7,587 bases of DNA from Christensenellaceae bacterium (GCA_948482865.1 CAOMHR010000077.1:1-7587); one strand, 5' to 3'. Shown: positions 1 through 7,009, counted from the first letter of the stretch. A program made the numbers and translations. The notes: generated by a model not told the origin, from the sequence alone.

Positions 1-123
1 AACAGAGTTGGTTTTATAGTATTTTATATCATTTTATATATAGCTTACTTGGTTTATACTGTAGTTTTGAGAGGGAATTACGAAGTTTTGCCATATACTT
101 GGATTTTTGGGAACAAATTATAA
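1..123 (+). CDS. C-terminal end of a membrane protein, probably EpsG/Wzy-type polysaccharide polymerase (partial)
   Basis: The window opens inside an open frame (frame 1) that ends at TAA 121-123, leaving 40 residues. About 20 of them form one hydrophobic segment (roughly residues 4-23, rich in I, V, Y, L), followed by Arg-Gly-Asn and a short tail containing Val-Leu-Pro-Tyr. A last membrane helix followed by a 'LPY' tail is what I associate with EpsG-family O-antigen/exopolysaccharide polymerases. Its position just before glycosyltransferases and a flippase fits a Wzy role, which is polymerising lipid-linked repeat units at the outer face of the membrane. Only the tail is visible, so the family is an inference; another polytopic membrane protein of the locus is possible. 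The next gene starts 39 bases downstream. Confidence 0.6.
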   Translation, partial: NRVGFIVFYIILYIAYLVYTVVLRGNYEVLPYTWIFGNKL

Positions 124-162
124 ATGCTTAAAAGTTTAAATTAGATGAATCGGGTGTGAACA

Positions 163-1278
163 ATGAAAATTCTTGAAGTTTTCGGGGAGCCGATAAGTAA
201 CGGCGGACAGGAAGCATTTGTTATAAACGTAATAAATACGATTGATATGTCGGAGTTGCAGATAGACTGTTTGACTCCATATTATTGTGAAAATGATTTT
301 TATAAATCAGTAGTTGAAAGCAGAGGCGGACAAGTCTTTGCGTTTAATCTCCCATTTACACCGGGAAAAAGCAGAAAAAATATTTACAAAGTATTACTGG
401 AATTTTTAAAGAAAAACAGTTATGATGCAATTCATATTCATTCTGGCAGTATATCTGTTTTGAAATATGCGTCACAAGCGGCGAAAAAAGCTAAGATAGA
501 AAAAATCTTGGTACATTCTCATTGCGCCGCAGATAAGAAAACGTTGAAGTATCGAATAGTCAAGGCTTTGTCATTTTCAGCTATTTCAAAATGTCCCACT
601 CATTATTGCGCTTGTTCGCAAGTCGCAGGGTTTTGGAAATTTCCAAAGAAAATCGCATCAAAAAAACTTATCGAAATAAGAAATGGCGTTGATATAGAAA
701 AATTCAGATACAATAGACGCAAAGATGCTGATATAAGAAAAAAATACGGGATTCCCGAGAATGCTTTTGTTGTGGGACACGTAGGAAGATTTTCTTATCA
801 GAAAAATCACGAGTTTTTAATAAAAATATTCAGTGCATTAAAAAACAGGATTGAAAAATCTTATCTGTTGCTGTTGGGCTCTGGCGAGCTGCTGGAAGAT
901 GTAGTTAAGCAGACAAAAGAATTATGTTTAGACGACAGAGTGATTTTTGTCGGCAACGTCAATAATGCGGAAGATTATTATCAGGCAATGAACGTTTTTG
1001 TTTTGCCTTCACGGTTTGAGGGGTTGCCCATCGTTGGGGTAGAGGCGCAGGCGTCGGGATTGCCCGTGATTACTTCGAAAAATGTTTCTGATGAATTGAA
1101 TATAGGTAAAAACGTTGTTTTTCTTGATTTGTCGGAAGATGTTGAACCGTGGGTTGATGAAATATGTCACTTTATCGATACTCCGCGTTTGGATAATACC
1201 CAACGTTTAATCGATAAAGGTTATAGTATTGCAGATACTGCAGAAATGATAAGAAAAATATATTTAGGTACGTATTAA
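163..1278 (+). CDS. GT4-family glycosyltransferase (GT-B fold, EpsF/CapH-like)
   Basis: This 371-residue cytosolic enzyme should transfer a sugar from a nucleotide-sugar donor to a growing lipid-linked polysaccharide unit. The N-terminal Rossmann-like half has the glycine loop S-N-G-G-Q-E (residues 12-17) and an H-S-H motif at 118-120, both common in EpsF-like GT4 enzymes. The C-terminal half begins with G-H-V-G-R-F at 205-210 and Y-Q-K-N-H at 212-216. It carries the retaining-GT4 signature E-X7-E at Glu286 and Glu294, within F-E-G-L-P-I-V-G-V-E, which binds the donor sugar and nucleotide. Length is normal for the family. The start is fixed by an in-frame TGA at 157-159, and only a weak GGGTG lies upstream. 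Donor, acceptor and linkage cannot be read from the sequence. The stop lies 3 bases before the next gene, so the two are almost certainly co-transcribed. Confidence 0.93.
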   Translation: MKILEVFGEPISNGGQEAFVINVINTIDMSELQIDCLTPYYCENDFYKSVVESRGGQVFAFNLPFTPGKSRKNIYKVLLEFLKKNSYDAIHIHSGSISVLKYASQAAKKAKIEKILVHSHCAADKKTLKYRIVKALSFSAISKCPTHYCACSQVAGFWKFPKKIASKKLIEIRNGVDIEKFRYNRRKDADIRKKYGIPENAFVVGHVGRFSYQKNHEFLIKIFSALKNRIEKSYLLLLGSGELLEDVVKQTKELCLDDRVIFVGNVNNAEDYYQAMNVFVLPSRFEGLPIVGVEAQASGLPVITSKNVSDELNIGKNVVFLDLSEDVEPWVDEICHFIDTPRLDNTQRLIDKGYSIADTAEMIRKIYLGTY

Positions 1279-1281
1279 ACT

Positions 1282-2025
1282 ATGAGCGTTTACGTTGTCA
1301 CGCATAAAAATTATAAGAAACCGGAAATAGCTTGTTATAAAACTTTGCTTGTCGGAGCATATAAAGGGCATATACTTGGAGAATATGTTTTAAACGACGA
1401 TAACGGTGATAATATTTCCGAAAAAAATGCAAACTATTGTGAATTGACCGGGCTGTACTGGATTTGGAAGAATACAAACGATGATTATGCGGGAATAGTC
1501 CATTACAGAAGATATTTTTGTAATTCTTTAAGTTCCAAAAAAATTCTTAAGGAAAAAACAATTCTTAAAAAGCTTAAAAGTTACGATATGATCGTTCCTT
1601 TTCGCAGAAAATTGAAGACAAGCGTTTTAGCGCAGTATTGCGAGCGGTCGGGGTTTAAAAAAGATATAGAATTGACGAGAAAAGTTATATCTGAATTATA
1701 CCACGAATATTTAAATGATTTTGACGATGTATTCAACAATAATTATGTTTATTTCTACAATATGTTTATAACTAAATCAAACATATTAAACGAGTATTGC
1801 GAATGGTTATTTAATATACTTTTCAAAGTTGAAGAATTGTGCGATATAAGTGAATATGATAATTACCAAAAAAGAATATTCGGCTTTTTATCGGAAAGAC
1901 TGTTTACGGTATTTATTAAATATAAAAAATACAAGTTGTGTGAAACGGGTATCATAAATACAGAAGAGAAACATAAATTTCCGAAAAGCATATTGATTGC
2001 GTTAAAGAGATTTTTATACGGTTAA
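1282..2025 (+). CDS. DUF4422 family protein, putative capsular polysaccharide glycosyltransferase
   Basis: This 247-residue protein has the hallmark features of the DUF4422 family, which is found in capsule and exopolysaccharide loci and generally regarded as a glycosyltransferase. It opens with Y-V-V-T-H-K. It then shows E-L-T-G-L-Y-W-I-W-K-N at residues 54-64, H-Y-R-R-Y-F at 74-79, Y-N-M-F-I at 159-163 and R-I-F-G-F-L-S-E-R-L-F at 198-208. Length matches the usual 230-260 residues, with no signal peptide or membrane segment. It starts 3 bases after the preceding stop; the AGG at 1266-1268 is 13 bases away, so translation is probably coupled to the upstream gene. The transferred sugar is unknown. 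In-family function is inferred from context rather than from a motif of proven mechanism. Confidence 0.9.
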   Translation: MSVYVVTHKNYKKPEIACYKTLLVGAYKGHILGEYVLNDDNGDNISEKNANYCELTGLYWIWKNTNDDYAGIVHYRRYFCNSLSSKKILKEKTILKKLKSYDMIVPFRRKLKTSVLAQYCERSGFKKDIELTRKVISELYHEYLNDFDDVFNNNYVYFYNMFITKSNILNEYCEWLFNILFKVEELCDISEYDNYQKRIFGFLSERLFTVFIKYKKYKLCETGIINTEEKHKFPKSILIALKRFLYG

Positions 2026-2068
2026 ATGCGAATGAGTTTATTCTAACTTTTATAAACTTATATGAAAT

Positions 2069-4525
2069 ATGTCAAACAAGAGCATAAAGAAAAATTATAT
2101 ATTCAGTTTAATAAATAAACTTTTTGCGGTGTTAGTTCCTATTCTGGTGACACCCCACCTTGCGCGTGTTCTTGAACCTGACGGTAACGGCGCAATAAGT
2201 TTTATTGCTTCAATTGCTTCTTATTTTGTTCTTTTTGCAAATTTAGGTATTGAAACTTACGGACAGAGAGTTATTGCGATTCATAGAGAAGAGCCTGCAT
2301 ATATAAAAAAGTTTTTTTACGAAATAACTATACTGCGATCTATTCTTACAGTTGCCTGCCTTCTTCCGTATAGTTTTTTCTTTATAAGTAAATTCAACTC
2401 TTCGAATAACGCAATATATGCAATTTTTGCGCTGTCCATTTTTTCGGTTATTTTTGATTTCACTTGGTTTTTTCAGGGCGTCGAAGATTTTAAAATTCTC
2501 GCCGTATCAAATATAATTACAAGACTAATATACGTTGTTTTGGTATTCGTCCTTGTAAAATCGAAATCGGATCTGGCTCTTGCTTCCGGTCTTTCGGTTA
2601 TGAATACGGTTTTGCCTTTCTTTTTAAGTCTTCCGTTTTTCAGGAAATATCTGAAAGGCAAATTAGAGGAGAAAATACGTCCGTTCAGCCATTTTAAAGA
2701 ATGTTTGGTCTATTTCATTCCGACTGTTGCAGTACAGATTTACACGGTTCTGGACAAGACTATGATAGGCTTGATCACTCATTCGGACTTTGAAAACGGT
2801 TACTATGAACAGGCGGAAAAGCTTGTAAAAATTCCTTTAACGCTTGTTACTACTTTATTTGTAATAATACGCTCGCGCATTTCTTATTATTATTCGCAGG
2901 AAGAGTATGGCAAGATATCCGATCTCATAAGCAAATCTGCAAATGTGGCATTCGGCTTTTCCTTGCCTATGATGACCGGGATAATTGCCGTTGCACGAAC
3001 GTTGGTACCCATATATCTCGGTGAAGGTTATGATAAATGTATTTTGTTGTTATACGTTTTTTCGCCTATAATTCCTATAATTTCTATAAGTAATCTTATC
3101 GGTACGCATTATTACACGCCTTTTAATAAACAAAAGACGAGTAATTTGTTTCTCATTGCAGGCGCAGTAATAAATCTGATATTAAACTCGTTCCTTATAT
3201 ATCTTTTGCAGTCAGTCGGTGCCGCAATTGCCTCGGTAAGCGCAGAATTTGCGATTGCGGTATTGTATATTGTATTTGCAAGAAAGTTTATAAATCCGAA
3301 AATGTTTATTAAAATCGGTTACAAATATTTAATTGCGTCGTTGATTATGTTCGTTCCCGTTTTCGTTATGGATTATTTTCTTCCTGAAACGCTTTGGGTT
3401 TTAGTCCTTGAAATAGGCGCAGGTATTGCGGTTTATTTTGTTTTATTACTTATATTGAAAGTAGATTTTGTATTTTATTATCTTAGGATATATAAAAATA
3501 AAATTTGTTCTAAGTTCAGAAAAAAAACAGTTGTCGACGACGGCGGGCGTGAAGAAGAAATTGTGACGGACGGAGTGAAAGACGTAGAAGGTTTACAAAG
3601 GAAGGACGAAATGTGTACGAAAGAAGAAATAATCTGCAATTTCAAGGTCAGTTCCGAACGAAGAAAAGTTTGGGAAAAAGAACTTGAAATGGTTAAAATA
3701 TTTATAGATATATGCGAAAAGCATAATCTGAAATACGTTGCGTCGGGCGGTACCCTTTTAGGCGCAGTGAGGCATCGAGGATTTATTCCTTGGGACGACG
3801 ATATCGATTTAATGATGCCGAGAAGCGATTTTGAAAAGTTTATAGAAGTTGCGCAAGCCGAATTATCGGAAAAATTTTTCCTGCAACATTATAAAACAGA
3901 AAAAAAATATATCAACGGACACGCTCAAATACGTAGCAGCGAGACTACGTGTTTAATAAGTACAAGCTTTGCTGATTTAAAAGCTGGTAAAAACTGCGGA
4001 ATTTTTATTGATATTTTCCCCTACGATGAAGTTCCCGACGACAGGAAAAAACGCGACAAACAGGCTAAAAAAATCAAGTTCCTTAAAAAAATCTGTTTTT
4101 ACAGAATTTATAAGAGTAAAAGCGTTAAGGGCTTTATAAAAAATATAATTCAATCGGTTTACTTTTTATTTCATTCGCTTCAAAAAACTATCGAAAAAAT
4201 CGATGTGCTTTCTCAAAAATATAACGGACAGACTGACACCGTAGCGCTTGTTTCATTTTTACCGGGTTATGAGAAAAACGTCTGGAAGAAAGAGTGGTTT
4301 GAAGAAACCGAAAAATGTAAATTTGAAGATATAGTAATAAATATTCCCATAAAATATGATGAGGTATTGCGTACAGAATTCGGTGACTATATGCAATTGC
4401 CGAAAGATTTAAACGGTGTCAGTATTCACGGCAGATGTTTTTTTGATACAGAAAAGTCTTATAAAAATTATACGAAATATACAAATAAAGATTTATTAGA
4501 TTTAATTGATAAATTTTCTTTATAG
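2069..4525 (+). CDS. Wzx-type polysaccharide flippase fused to a LicD-family phosphotransferase
   Basis: This 818-residue frame holds two complete proteins. Residues 1 to about 475 are a polytopic RfbX/Wzx-type flippase of the MOP superfamily. It has a typical N-terminus (K-K-N-Y-I-F-S-L-I-N-K-L, then T-P-H-L-A-R-V-L) and many hydrophobic helices, the last at about 443-465; it should move lipid-linked repeat units across the membrane. Residues 476-514 are a charged linker. Residues 515-818 are a LicD domain with G-G-T-L-L-G-A-V-R-H at 560-569, W-D-D-D-I-D at 575-580 (probable catalytic aspartates) and F-G-D-Y-M-Q-L-P at 771-778. LicD proteins transfer a phospho-alcohol from a CDP donor to a glycan. 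Each half has its usual full length, which is odd for a fusion. An A8 run at the start of the linker and an internal RBS plus ATG at 3611 suggest ancestral or alternative separate genes. A cytosolic C-terminus, expected for MOP flippases, would put LicD beside its CDP donor. The ATG at 2069 follows an in-frame TGA at 2063-2065, with no clear Shine-Dalgarno. Confidence 0.92.
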   Translation: MSNKSIKKNYIFSLINKLFAVLVPILVTPHLARVLEPDGNGAISFIASIASYFVLFANLGIETYGQRVIAIHREEPAYIKKFFYEITILRSILTVACLLPYSFFFISKFNSSNNAIYAIFALSIFSVIFDFTWFFQGVEDFKILAVSNIITRLIYVVLVFVLVKSKSDLALASGLSVMNTVLPFFLSLPFFRKYLKGKLEEKIRPFSHFKECLVYFIPTVAVQIYTVLDKTMIGLITHSDFENGYYEQAEKLVKIPLTLVTTLFVIIRSRISYYYSQEEYGKISDLISKSANVAFGFSLPMMTGIIAVARTLVPIYLGEGYDKCILLLYVFSPIIPIISISNLIGTHYYTPFNKQKTSNLFLIAGAVINLILNSFLIYLLQSVGAAIASVSAEFAIAVLYIVFARKFINPKMFIKIGYKYLIASLIMFVPVFVMDYFLPETLWVLVLEIGAGIAVYFVLLLILKVDFVFYYLRIYKNKICSKFRKKTVVDDGGREEEIVTDGVKDVEGLQRKDEMCTKEEIICNFKVSSERRKVWEKELEMVKIFIDICEKHNLKYVASGGTLLGAVRHRGFIPWDDDIDLMMPRSDFEKFIEVAQAELSEKFFLQHYKTEKKYINGHAQIRSSETTCLISTSFADLKAGKNCGIFIDIFPYDEVPDDRKKRDKQAKKIKFLKKICFYRIYKSKSVKGFIKNIIQSVYFLFHSLQKTIEKIDVLSQKYNGQTDTVALVSFLPGYEKNVWKKEWFEETEKCKFEDIVINIPIKYDEVLRTEFGDYMQLPKDLNGVSIHGRCFFDTEKSYKNYTKYTNKDLLDLIDKFSL
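3520..3527 (+). other. A8 homopolymer at the flippase-LicD junction (possible slippage site)
   Basis: Eight consecutive A residues encode part of Arg484-Lys-Lys-Thr487, just after the last flippase helix. Read in frame it is A-AAA-AAA followed by C, which matches the X-XXY-YYZ form of a -1 slippery heptamer. A -1 shift, or gain of one A, leads to TGA at 3550-3552. Loss of one A leads to TGA at 3564-3566. Either event would yield a normal-length flippase without LicD. Actual slippage, phase variation or a sequencing indel is inference. Confidence 0.5.
3597..3613 (+). promoter_or_regulatory. Internal ribosome binding site and ATG for a stand-alone LicD
   Basis: AAAGGA at 3597-3602 lies 8 bases before ATG 3611-3613, an optimal Shine-Dalgarno arrangement and stronger than the site in front of the flippase itself. 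Translation from here would give a 304-residue LicD protein ending at 4525, close to the usual size of free-standing LicD proteins, with the segment leading into the G-G-T-L-L-G motif complete. This suggests LicD can be made on its own as well as, or instead of, the fused form. Confidence 0.55.
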
Positions 4526-4528
4526 GAG
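4524..4528 (+). promoter_or_regulatory. Ribosome binding site that sets the aminotransferase start at ATG 4534
   Basis: AGGAG at 4524-4528 overlaps the TAG stop of the preceding gene and sits 5 bases before ATG 4534. A GTG at 4528 is in frame upstream but overlaps the Shine-Dalgarno itself, so it cannot be the start this site serves. The overlap with the stop codon implies re-initiation by ribosomes finishing LicD. Confidence 0.8.
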
Positions 4529-4533
4529 TGATA

Positions 4534-5622
4534 ATGTTAAACTTTGCAGTCGGTCCCGTTATGATGGAGCAGTCTATTCTGAATATTGGTGCTGAACAAA
4601 TACCATATTTTCGCACGGAAAAATTTTCTGCCGTAATGAAACAAAACGACAAGTTGATATGTGAACTTCTGAATGCGCCGAGAAACTCCTGTTCAGTCTT
4701 TATGACGGGTTCGGGTACTGCTTCTATGGAGGCATCCGTATTAAATACTTTAACACGAAACGATAAGGCAATAATAGTAAACGGCGGTTCATTCGGGGCG
4801 AGATTTTGTGAAATTTGCGATGTTCACGAAATTCCTTACGACGAAATAAAGTGCGAAGCAGGTAAAACACTGACTGCGTCTCAACTGTCTGATTTTGACG
4901 GTAAAAATTATACTGCGTTCATTTTTAATTTATGTGAAACTTCAACAGGAGTTTTATATGATTTGAATTTAATCTCGGATTTTTGTAAAAGGAATAAATT
5001 ATTTTTAATAGTAGATGCGGTAAGTGCATTTTTATGCGATAAAATCGATATGACGGCAAACGCAATAGATGTATTGATAACTGGTTCGCAAAAAGCTCTC
5101 GGTTTAGCTCCCGGACTTTCAATTATGTGTTTTAGCGAAAATGCATTAAATAGAATTAATGCAAATAATATAAATTCATTTTATTTTGATTTAAAAAAAT
5201 ATCTTGCTGACGGTAAACGCGGACAAACGCCTTTTACGCCTGCGGTAGGCGTGATTTTACAGTTAAATAAGAGATTGAATAATATAATCAGTTTAGGCGG
5301 AATAGAAAACGAATTGCAAAAAGCTCGCCATAAAGCAGAATATTTTCGTGCGTCAATACGCAAATTACCGTTACAAATATTTGCAGATGAATGTTCAAAT
5401 TCGGTTACTTCCTTAACTATTACAAAATCGAACAAATCCGCATATAAACTCTTTGAATTATTAATGAATGAATACGGAATTTTTGTATGTCCTAACGGTG
5501 GGAATTTGAAAGAAAAGGTTTTTCGTGTAGGACATATGGGTGATTTATGCGAAAATGATTATGATAAGCTTGTAAATGCGCTGTCTGAATGTTTACTGTC
5601 GGAGAAGATAAATTGTGATTAA
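4534..5622 (+). CDS. Class V PLP-dependent aminotransferase (alanine-glyoxylate / 2-aminoethylphosphonate transaminase type)
   Basis: This 362-residue fold-type I aminotransferase swaps an amino group between an amino acid and a keto or aldehyde substrate through pyridoxal phosphate. Visible active-site elements are T-G-S-G-T-A-S-M-E at 58-66 (phosphate loop), E-T-S-T-G at 135-139, Asp161 in V-D-A-V-S-A-F (bonds the pyridine nitrogen), Lys187 in T-G-S-Q-K-A-L-G (Schiff-base lysine) and Arg331 in R-V-G-H-M-G (substrate carboxylate). All are intact, so it should be active. ATG 4534 is chosen over an in-frame GTG at 4528 because of the ribosome binding site; M-L-N-F-A-V-G-P-V is a typical family start. 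It lies 8 bases after LicD and overlaps the cytidylyltransferase by 8 bases, suggesting it aminates the small molecule those proteins activate and transfer. Automated tools may call it 2-aminoethylphosphonate-pyruvate transaminase, but no phosphonate genes are present here, so the substrate is open. Confidence 0.9.
   Translation: MLNFAVGPVMMEQSILNIGAEQIPYFRTEKFSAVMKQNDKLICELLNAPRNSCSVFMTGSGTASMEASVLNTLTRNDKAIIVNGGSFGARFCEICDVHEIPYDEIKCEAGKTLTASQLSDFDGKNYTAFIFNLCETSTGVLYDLNLISDFCKRNKLFLIVDAVSAFLCDKIDMTANAIDVLITGSQKALGLAPGLSIMCFSENALNRINANNINSFYFDLKKYLADGKRGQTPFTPAVGVILQLNKRLNNIISLGGIENELQKARHKAEYFRASIRKLPLQIFADECSNSVTSLTITKSNKSAYKLFELLMNEYGIFVCPNGGNLKEKVFRVGHMGDLCENDYDKLVNALSECLLSEKINCD
5601..5617 (+). 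promoter_or_regulatory. Ribosome binding site supporting a GTG start inside the previous gene
   Basis: GGAG at 5601-5604 lies 10 bases before GTG 5615-5617, inside the last codons of the aminotransferase. The frame then reads at once into the family start V-I-T-Y-G-T-F-D, so GTG is the true start. The two genes overlap by 8 bases (5615-5622), a sign of translational coupling. Confidence 0.75.
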
Positions 5623-6928
5623 GGTAATAACTTACGGAACATTTGATTTGCTGCATCAAGGGCATATTAATGTTTTGAAACGAGCCAAAGCTTTGGGTGA
5701 TTATCTTATTGTAGGCGTAACGACGGAAAATTTTGACGTTACGCGCGGTAAGATAAACGTGCGTCAAAGCTTGATGGAAAGAATGGAGGCCGTAAAAAAT
5801 ACTGGAATCGCCGATGAGGTTATACCCGAAGAATACGTCGGGCAGAAAATTGACGACATAATAAGAAATGGCGTTTCGGTTTTTGCAATTGGCTCGGATT
5901 GGAAAGGTAAATTCGATTATCTGAACGAATATTGTCAGGTAGTATATTTGCCGAGAACAGAAGGGGTTTCAAGCACTCAGTTAAGGTCCGATAAATGTCT
6001 GAATATAGGAATTGTTGGAAGCGATCCTACGCTTTTAAAATTTTATAAACAGGTTCAGTTTGTAAATGGGCTTAAAATAAACGGTATTTTAAGTGAAGAA
6101 AATATTGAATTTGATTTAAGATCCGTTATACGTTATTCGGATTACAGCGAATTACTTTTAAATAATGACGTGGTCTATGTGGCTGTGCGCCCCGAAGAAC
6201 GTTATAAATATATCAGGCAGGCGCTTGAATCAAAAAAACACGTAATTTCAGAGTCTCCTATTGCGCTGTCTGCCGACAGAACAGAAGAATTATTTGAAAT
6301 AGCCCAAAAAAACAATTTGCAACTTTTTGATTCAATCAAAACCGCGTATGCTTTGCCTTTTTTGCGTTTGGTTTTGCTCGTTAAGAGTGGGATTATCGGC
6401 GAAATAAAAAATATAGATGTAACCTGTACAAGCCTTGAAATGTACGAGTGGTTAAAAAAGACAAAGTATTATACAAGTTTTACGGGTTGGGGGTCGATTG
6501 CGTTATTGCCGGTTTTTAAAATTTTAGGCTGCGAGTTTGATGATATCTTTTTCCTTACACTCAATTCTGATGGAATTAAAGATATATTTACAAAAATTAC
6601 GATTAAATACAAAGAAGCTATTGCTACCGTTAACGTTGGCATCGGTATAAAATCGGAGGGCGATTTAAGAATTTCCGGCACGAAAGGGTATATTTATGTG
6701 CCGTCGCCTTGGTGGAAGTCTGGTTACTTTGAAGTCAGATATGAAAATTCTGCACAGAATAAACCGTATTTTTATGATAATGAAGGCGAGGGACTACGAA
6801 CAGAACTGGTTCAATTTGTCCGTTGCGTTTCAAATTTAGAGAGAAATTTTTATATGGATGACAGCATCAGTAAAAATATCGGTGGCGCAATGGATTTATT
6901 TAAAAAATCAATGGAAAAATTTGATTGA
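5615..6928 (+). CDS. TagD-like cytidylyltransferase fused to a degenerate Gfo/Idh/MocA oxidoreductase domain
   Basis: This 437-residue two-domain protein has an N-terminal half (1 to about 127) closely resembling glycerol-3-phosphate cytidylyltransferase (TagD/GCT). It shows Y-G-T-F-D-L-L-H-Q-G-H at 7-17 with the HxGH motif at 14-17, a D-W-K-G-K-F-D-Y-L block, and R-T-E-G-V-S-S-T at 114-121. It should join CTP and a small alcohol phosphate to give a CDP-alcohol and pyrophosphate. From residue 129 a Gfo/Idh/MocA-like Rossmann domain follows, but it is degenerate. The nucleotide loop reads G-I-V-G-S-D-P (132-138), lacking the usual third glycine. The E-K-P motif is E-S-P (213-215), and the segment that normally carries catalytic Asp/His reads G-W-G-S-I-A-L-L-P (291-299). 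The second half may therefore be structural or substrate-sensing. The GTG start overlaps the aminotransferase by 8 bases. The probable product is the donor for LicD; glycerol, serinol, ethanolamine or another polyol are all possible. Confidence 0.9.
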   Translation: MIKVITYGTFDLLHQGHINVLKRAKALGDYLIVGVTTENFDVTRGKINVRQSLMERMEAVKNTGIADEVIPEEYVGQKIDDIIRNGVSVFAIGSDWKGKFDYLNEYCQVVYLPRTEGVSSTQLRSDKCLNIGIVGSDPTLLKFYKQVQFVNGLKINGILSEENIEFDLRSVIRYSDYSELLLNNDVVYVAVRPEERYKYIRQALESKKHVISESPIALSADRTEELFEIAQKNNLQLFDSIKTAYALPFLRLVLLVKSGIIGEIKNIDVTCTSLEMYEWLKKTKYYTSFTGWGSIALLPVFKILGCEFDDIFFLTLNSDGIKDIFTKITIKYKEAIATVNVGIGIKSEGDLRISGTKGYIYVPSPWWKSGYFEVRYENSAQNKPYFYDNEGEGLRTELVQFVRCVSNLERNFYMDDSISKNIGGAMDLFKKSMEKFD

Positions 6929-6946
6929 CGGAAAAATTTGACTAAC
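6913..6946 (+). repeat. 17-bp tandem duplication across a stop codon
   Basis: Two adjacent 17-base copies (6913-6929 and 6930-6946) both begin GGAAAAATTTGA and match at 15 of 17 positions. The first copy encodes the last residues and TGA stop (6926-6928) of the cytidylyltransferase fusion. The second is non-coding and supplies the TTGACT hexamer of a possible promoter. It is probably a replication-slippage duplication. Confidence 0.7.
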
Positions 6947-6966
6947 CGTAAATAATAACTTAATAT
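6938..6966 (+). promoter_or_regulatory. Possible sigma-70-type promoter for the lipoprotein gene
   Basis: TTGACT (6938-6943) and TAATAT (6961-6966) are separated by exactly 17 bases. A perfect TATAAT also occurs at 6966-6971, but with a 22-base spacer from the same -35. Transcription would start near 6973, so the transcript would begin almost directly with the inverted repeats. A/T-rich DNA often gives chance matches, so this is moderate support only. Confidence 0.4.
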
Positions 6967-6974
6967 ATAATGTA

Positions 6975-7008
6975 TCGGAATTTTTCCGAGACATTTTCTA
7001 TGTCTCGG
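6975..7008 (+). repeat. Two overlapping, mutually exclusive inverted repeats
   Basis: Hairpin A pairs TCGGAA (6975-6980) with TTCCGA (6984-6989) around a 3-base loop. Hairpin B pairs CCGAGACAT (6986-6994) with ATGTCTCGG (7000-7008) around a 5-base loop. They share bases 6986-6989 and so cannot both form. AATTTTTCCG (6979-6988) can instead pair with CGGAAAAATT (6929-6938) in the second tandem copy. No T-run follows on + strand, so neither is a standard intrinsic terminator, although they may still end or protect the upstream transcript. Confidence 0.65.
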
Positions 7009-7009
7009 T

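Noticed and set aside
1009..1203. A 64-codon minus-strand frame opposite the GT4 C-terminus.
   Set aside because: It is the shadow of a clearly conserved coding region that includes the E-X7-E motif.
2026..2068. Regulatory element or separate promoter in the 43-base gap before the flippase.
   Set aside because: It is short and A/T-rich, with no convincing hexamer pair, hairpin or Shine-Dalgarno.
4528..4533. GTG 4528 as the aminotransferase start.
   Set aside because: It overlaps the AGGAG Shine-Dalgarno itself; ATG 4534 has 5-base spacing and gives the usual family N-terminus.
4419..5767. Several open frames of 65-91 codons on the minus strand within the aminotransferase and cytidylyltransferase genes.
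   Set aside because: They lie opposite well-supported genes, have no recognisable domain, and are expected by chance in this base composition.
4534..6928. A phosphonate (2-aminoethylphosphonate) tailoring pathway, suggested by the transaminase type plus LicD.
   Set aside because: No PEP mutase or phosphonopyruvate decarboxylase is in the window, and the cytidylyltransferase is TagD-like rather than the LicC/PntC nucleotidyltransferase fold known for CMP-phosphonate synthesis. It stays possible only if those genes lie outside the window.
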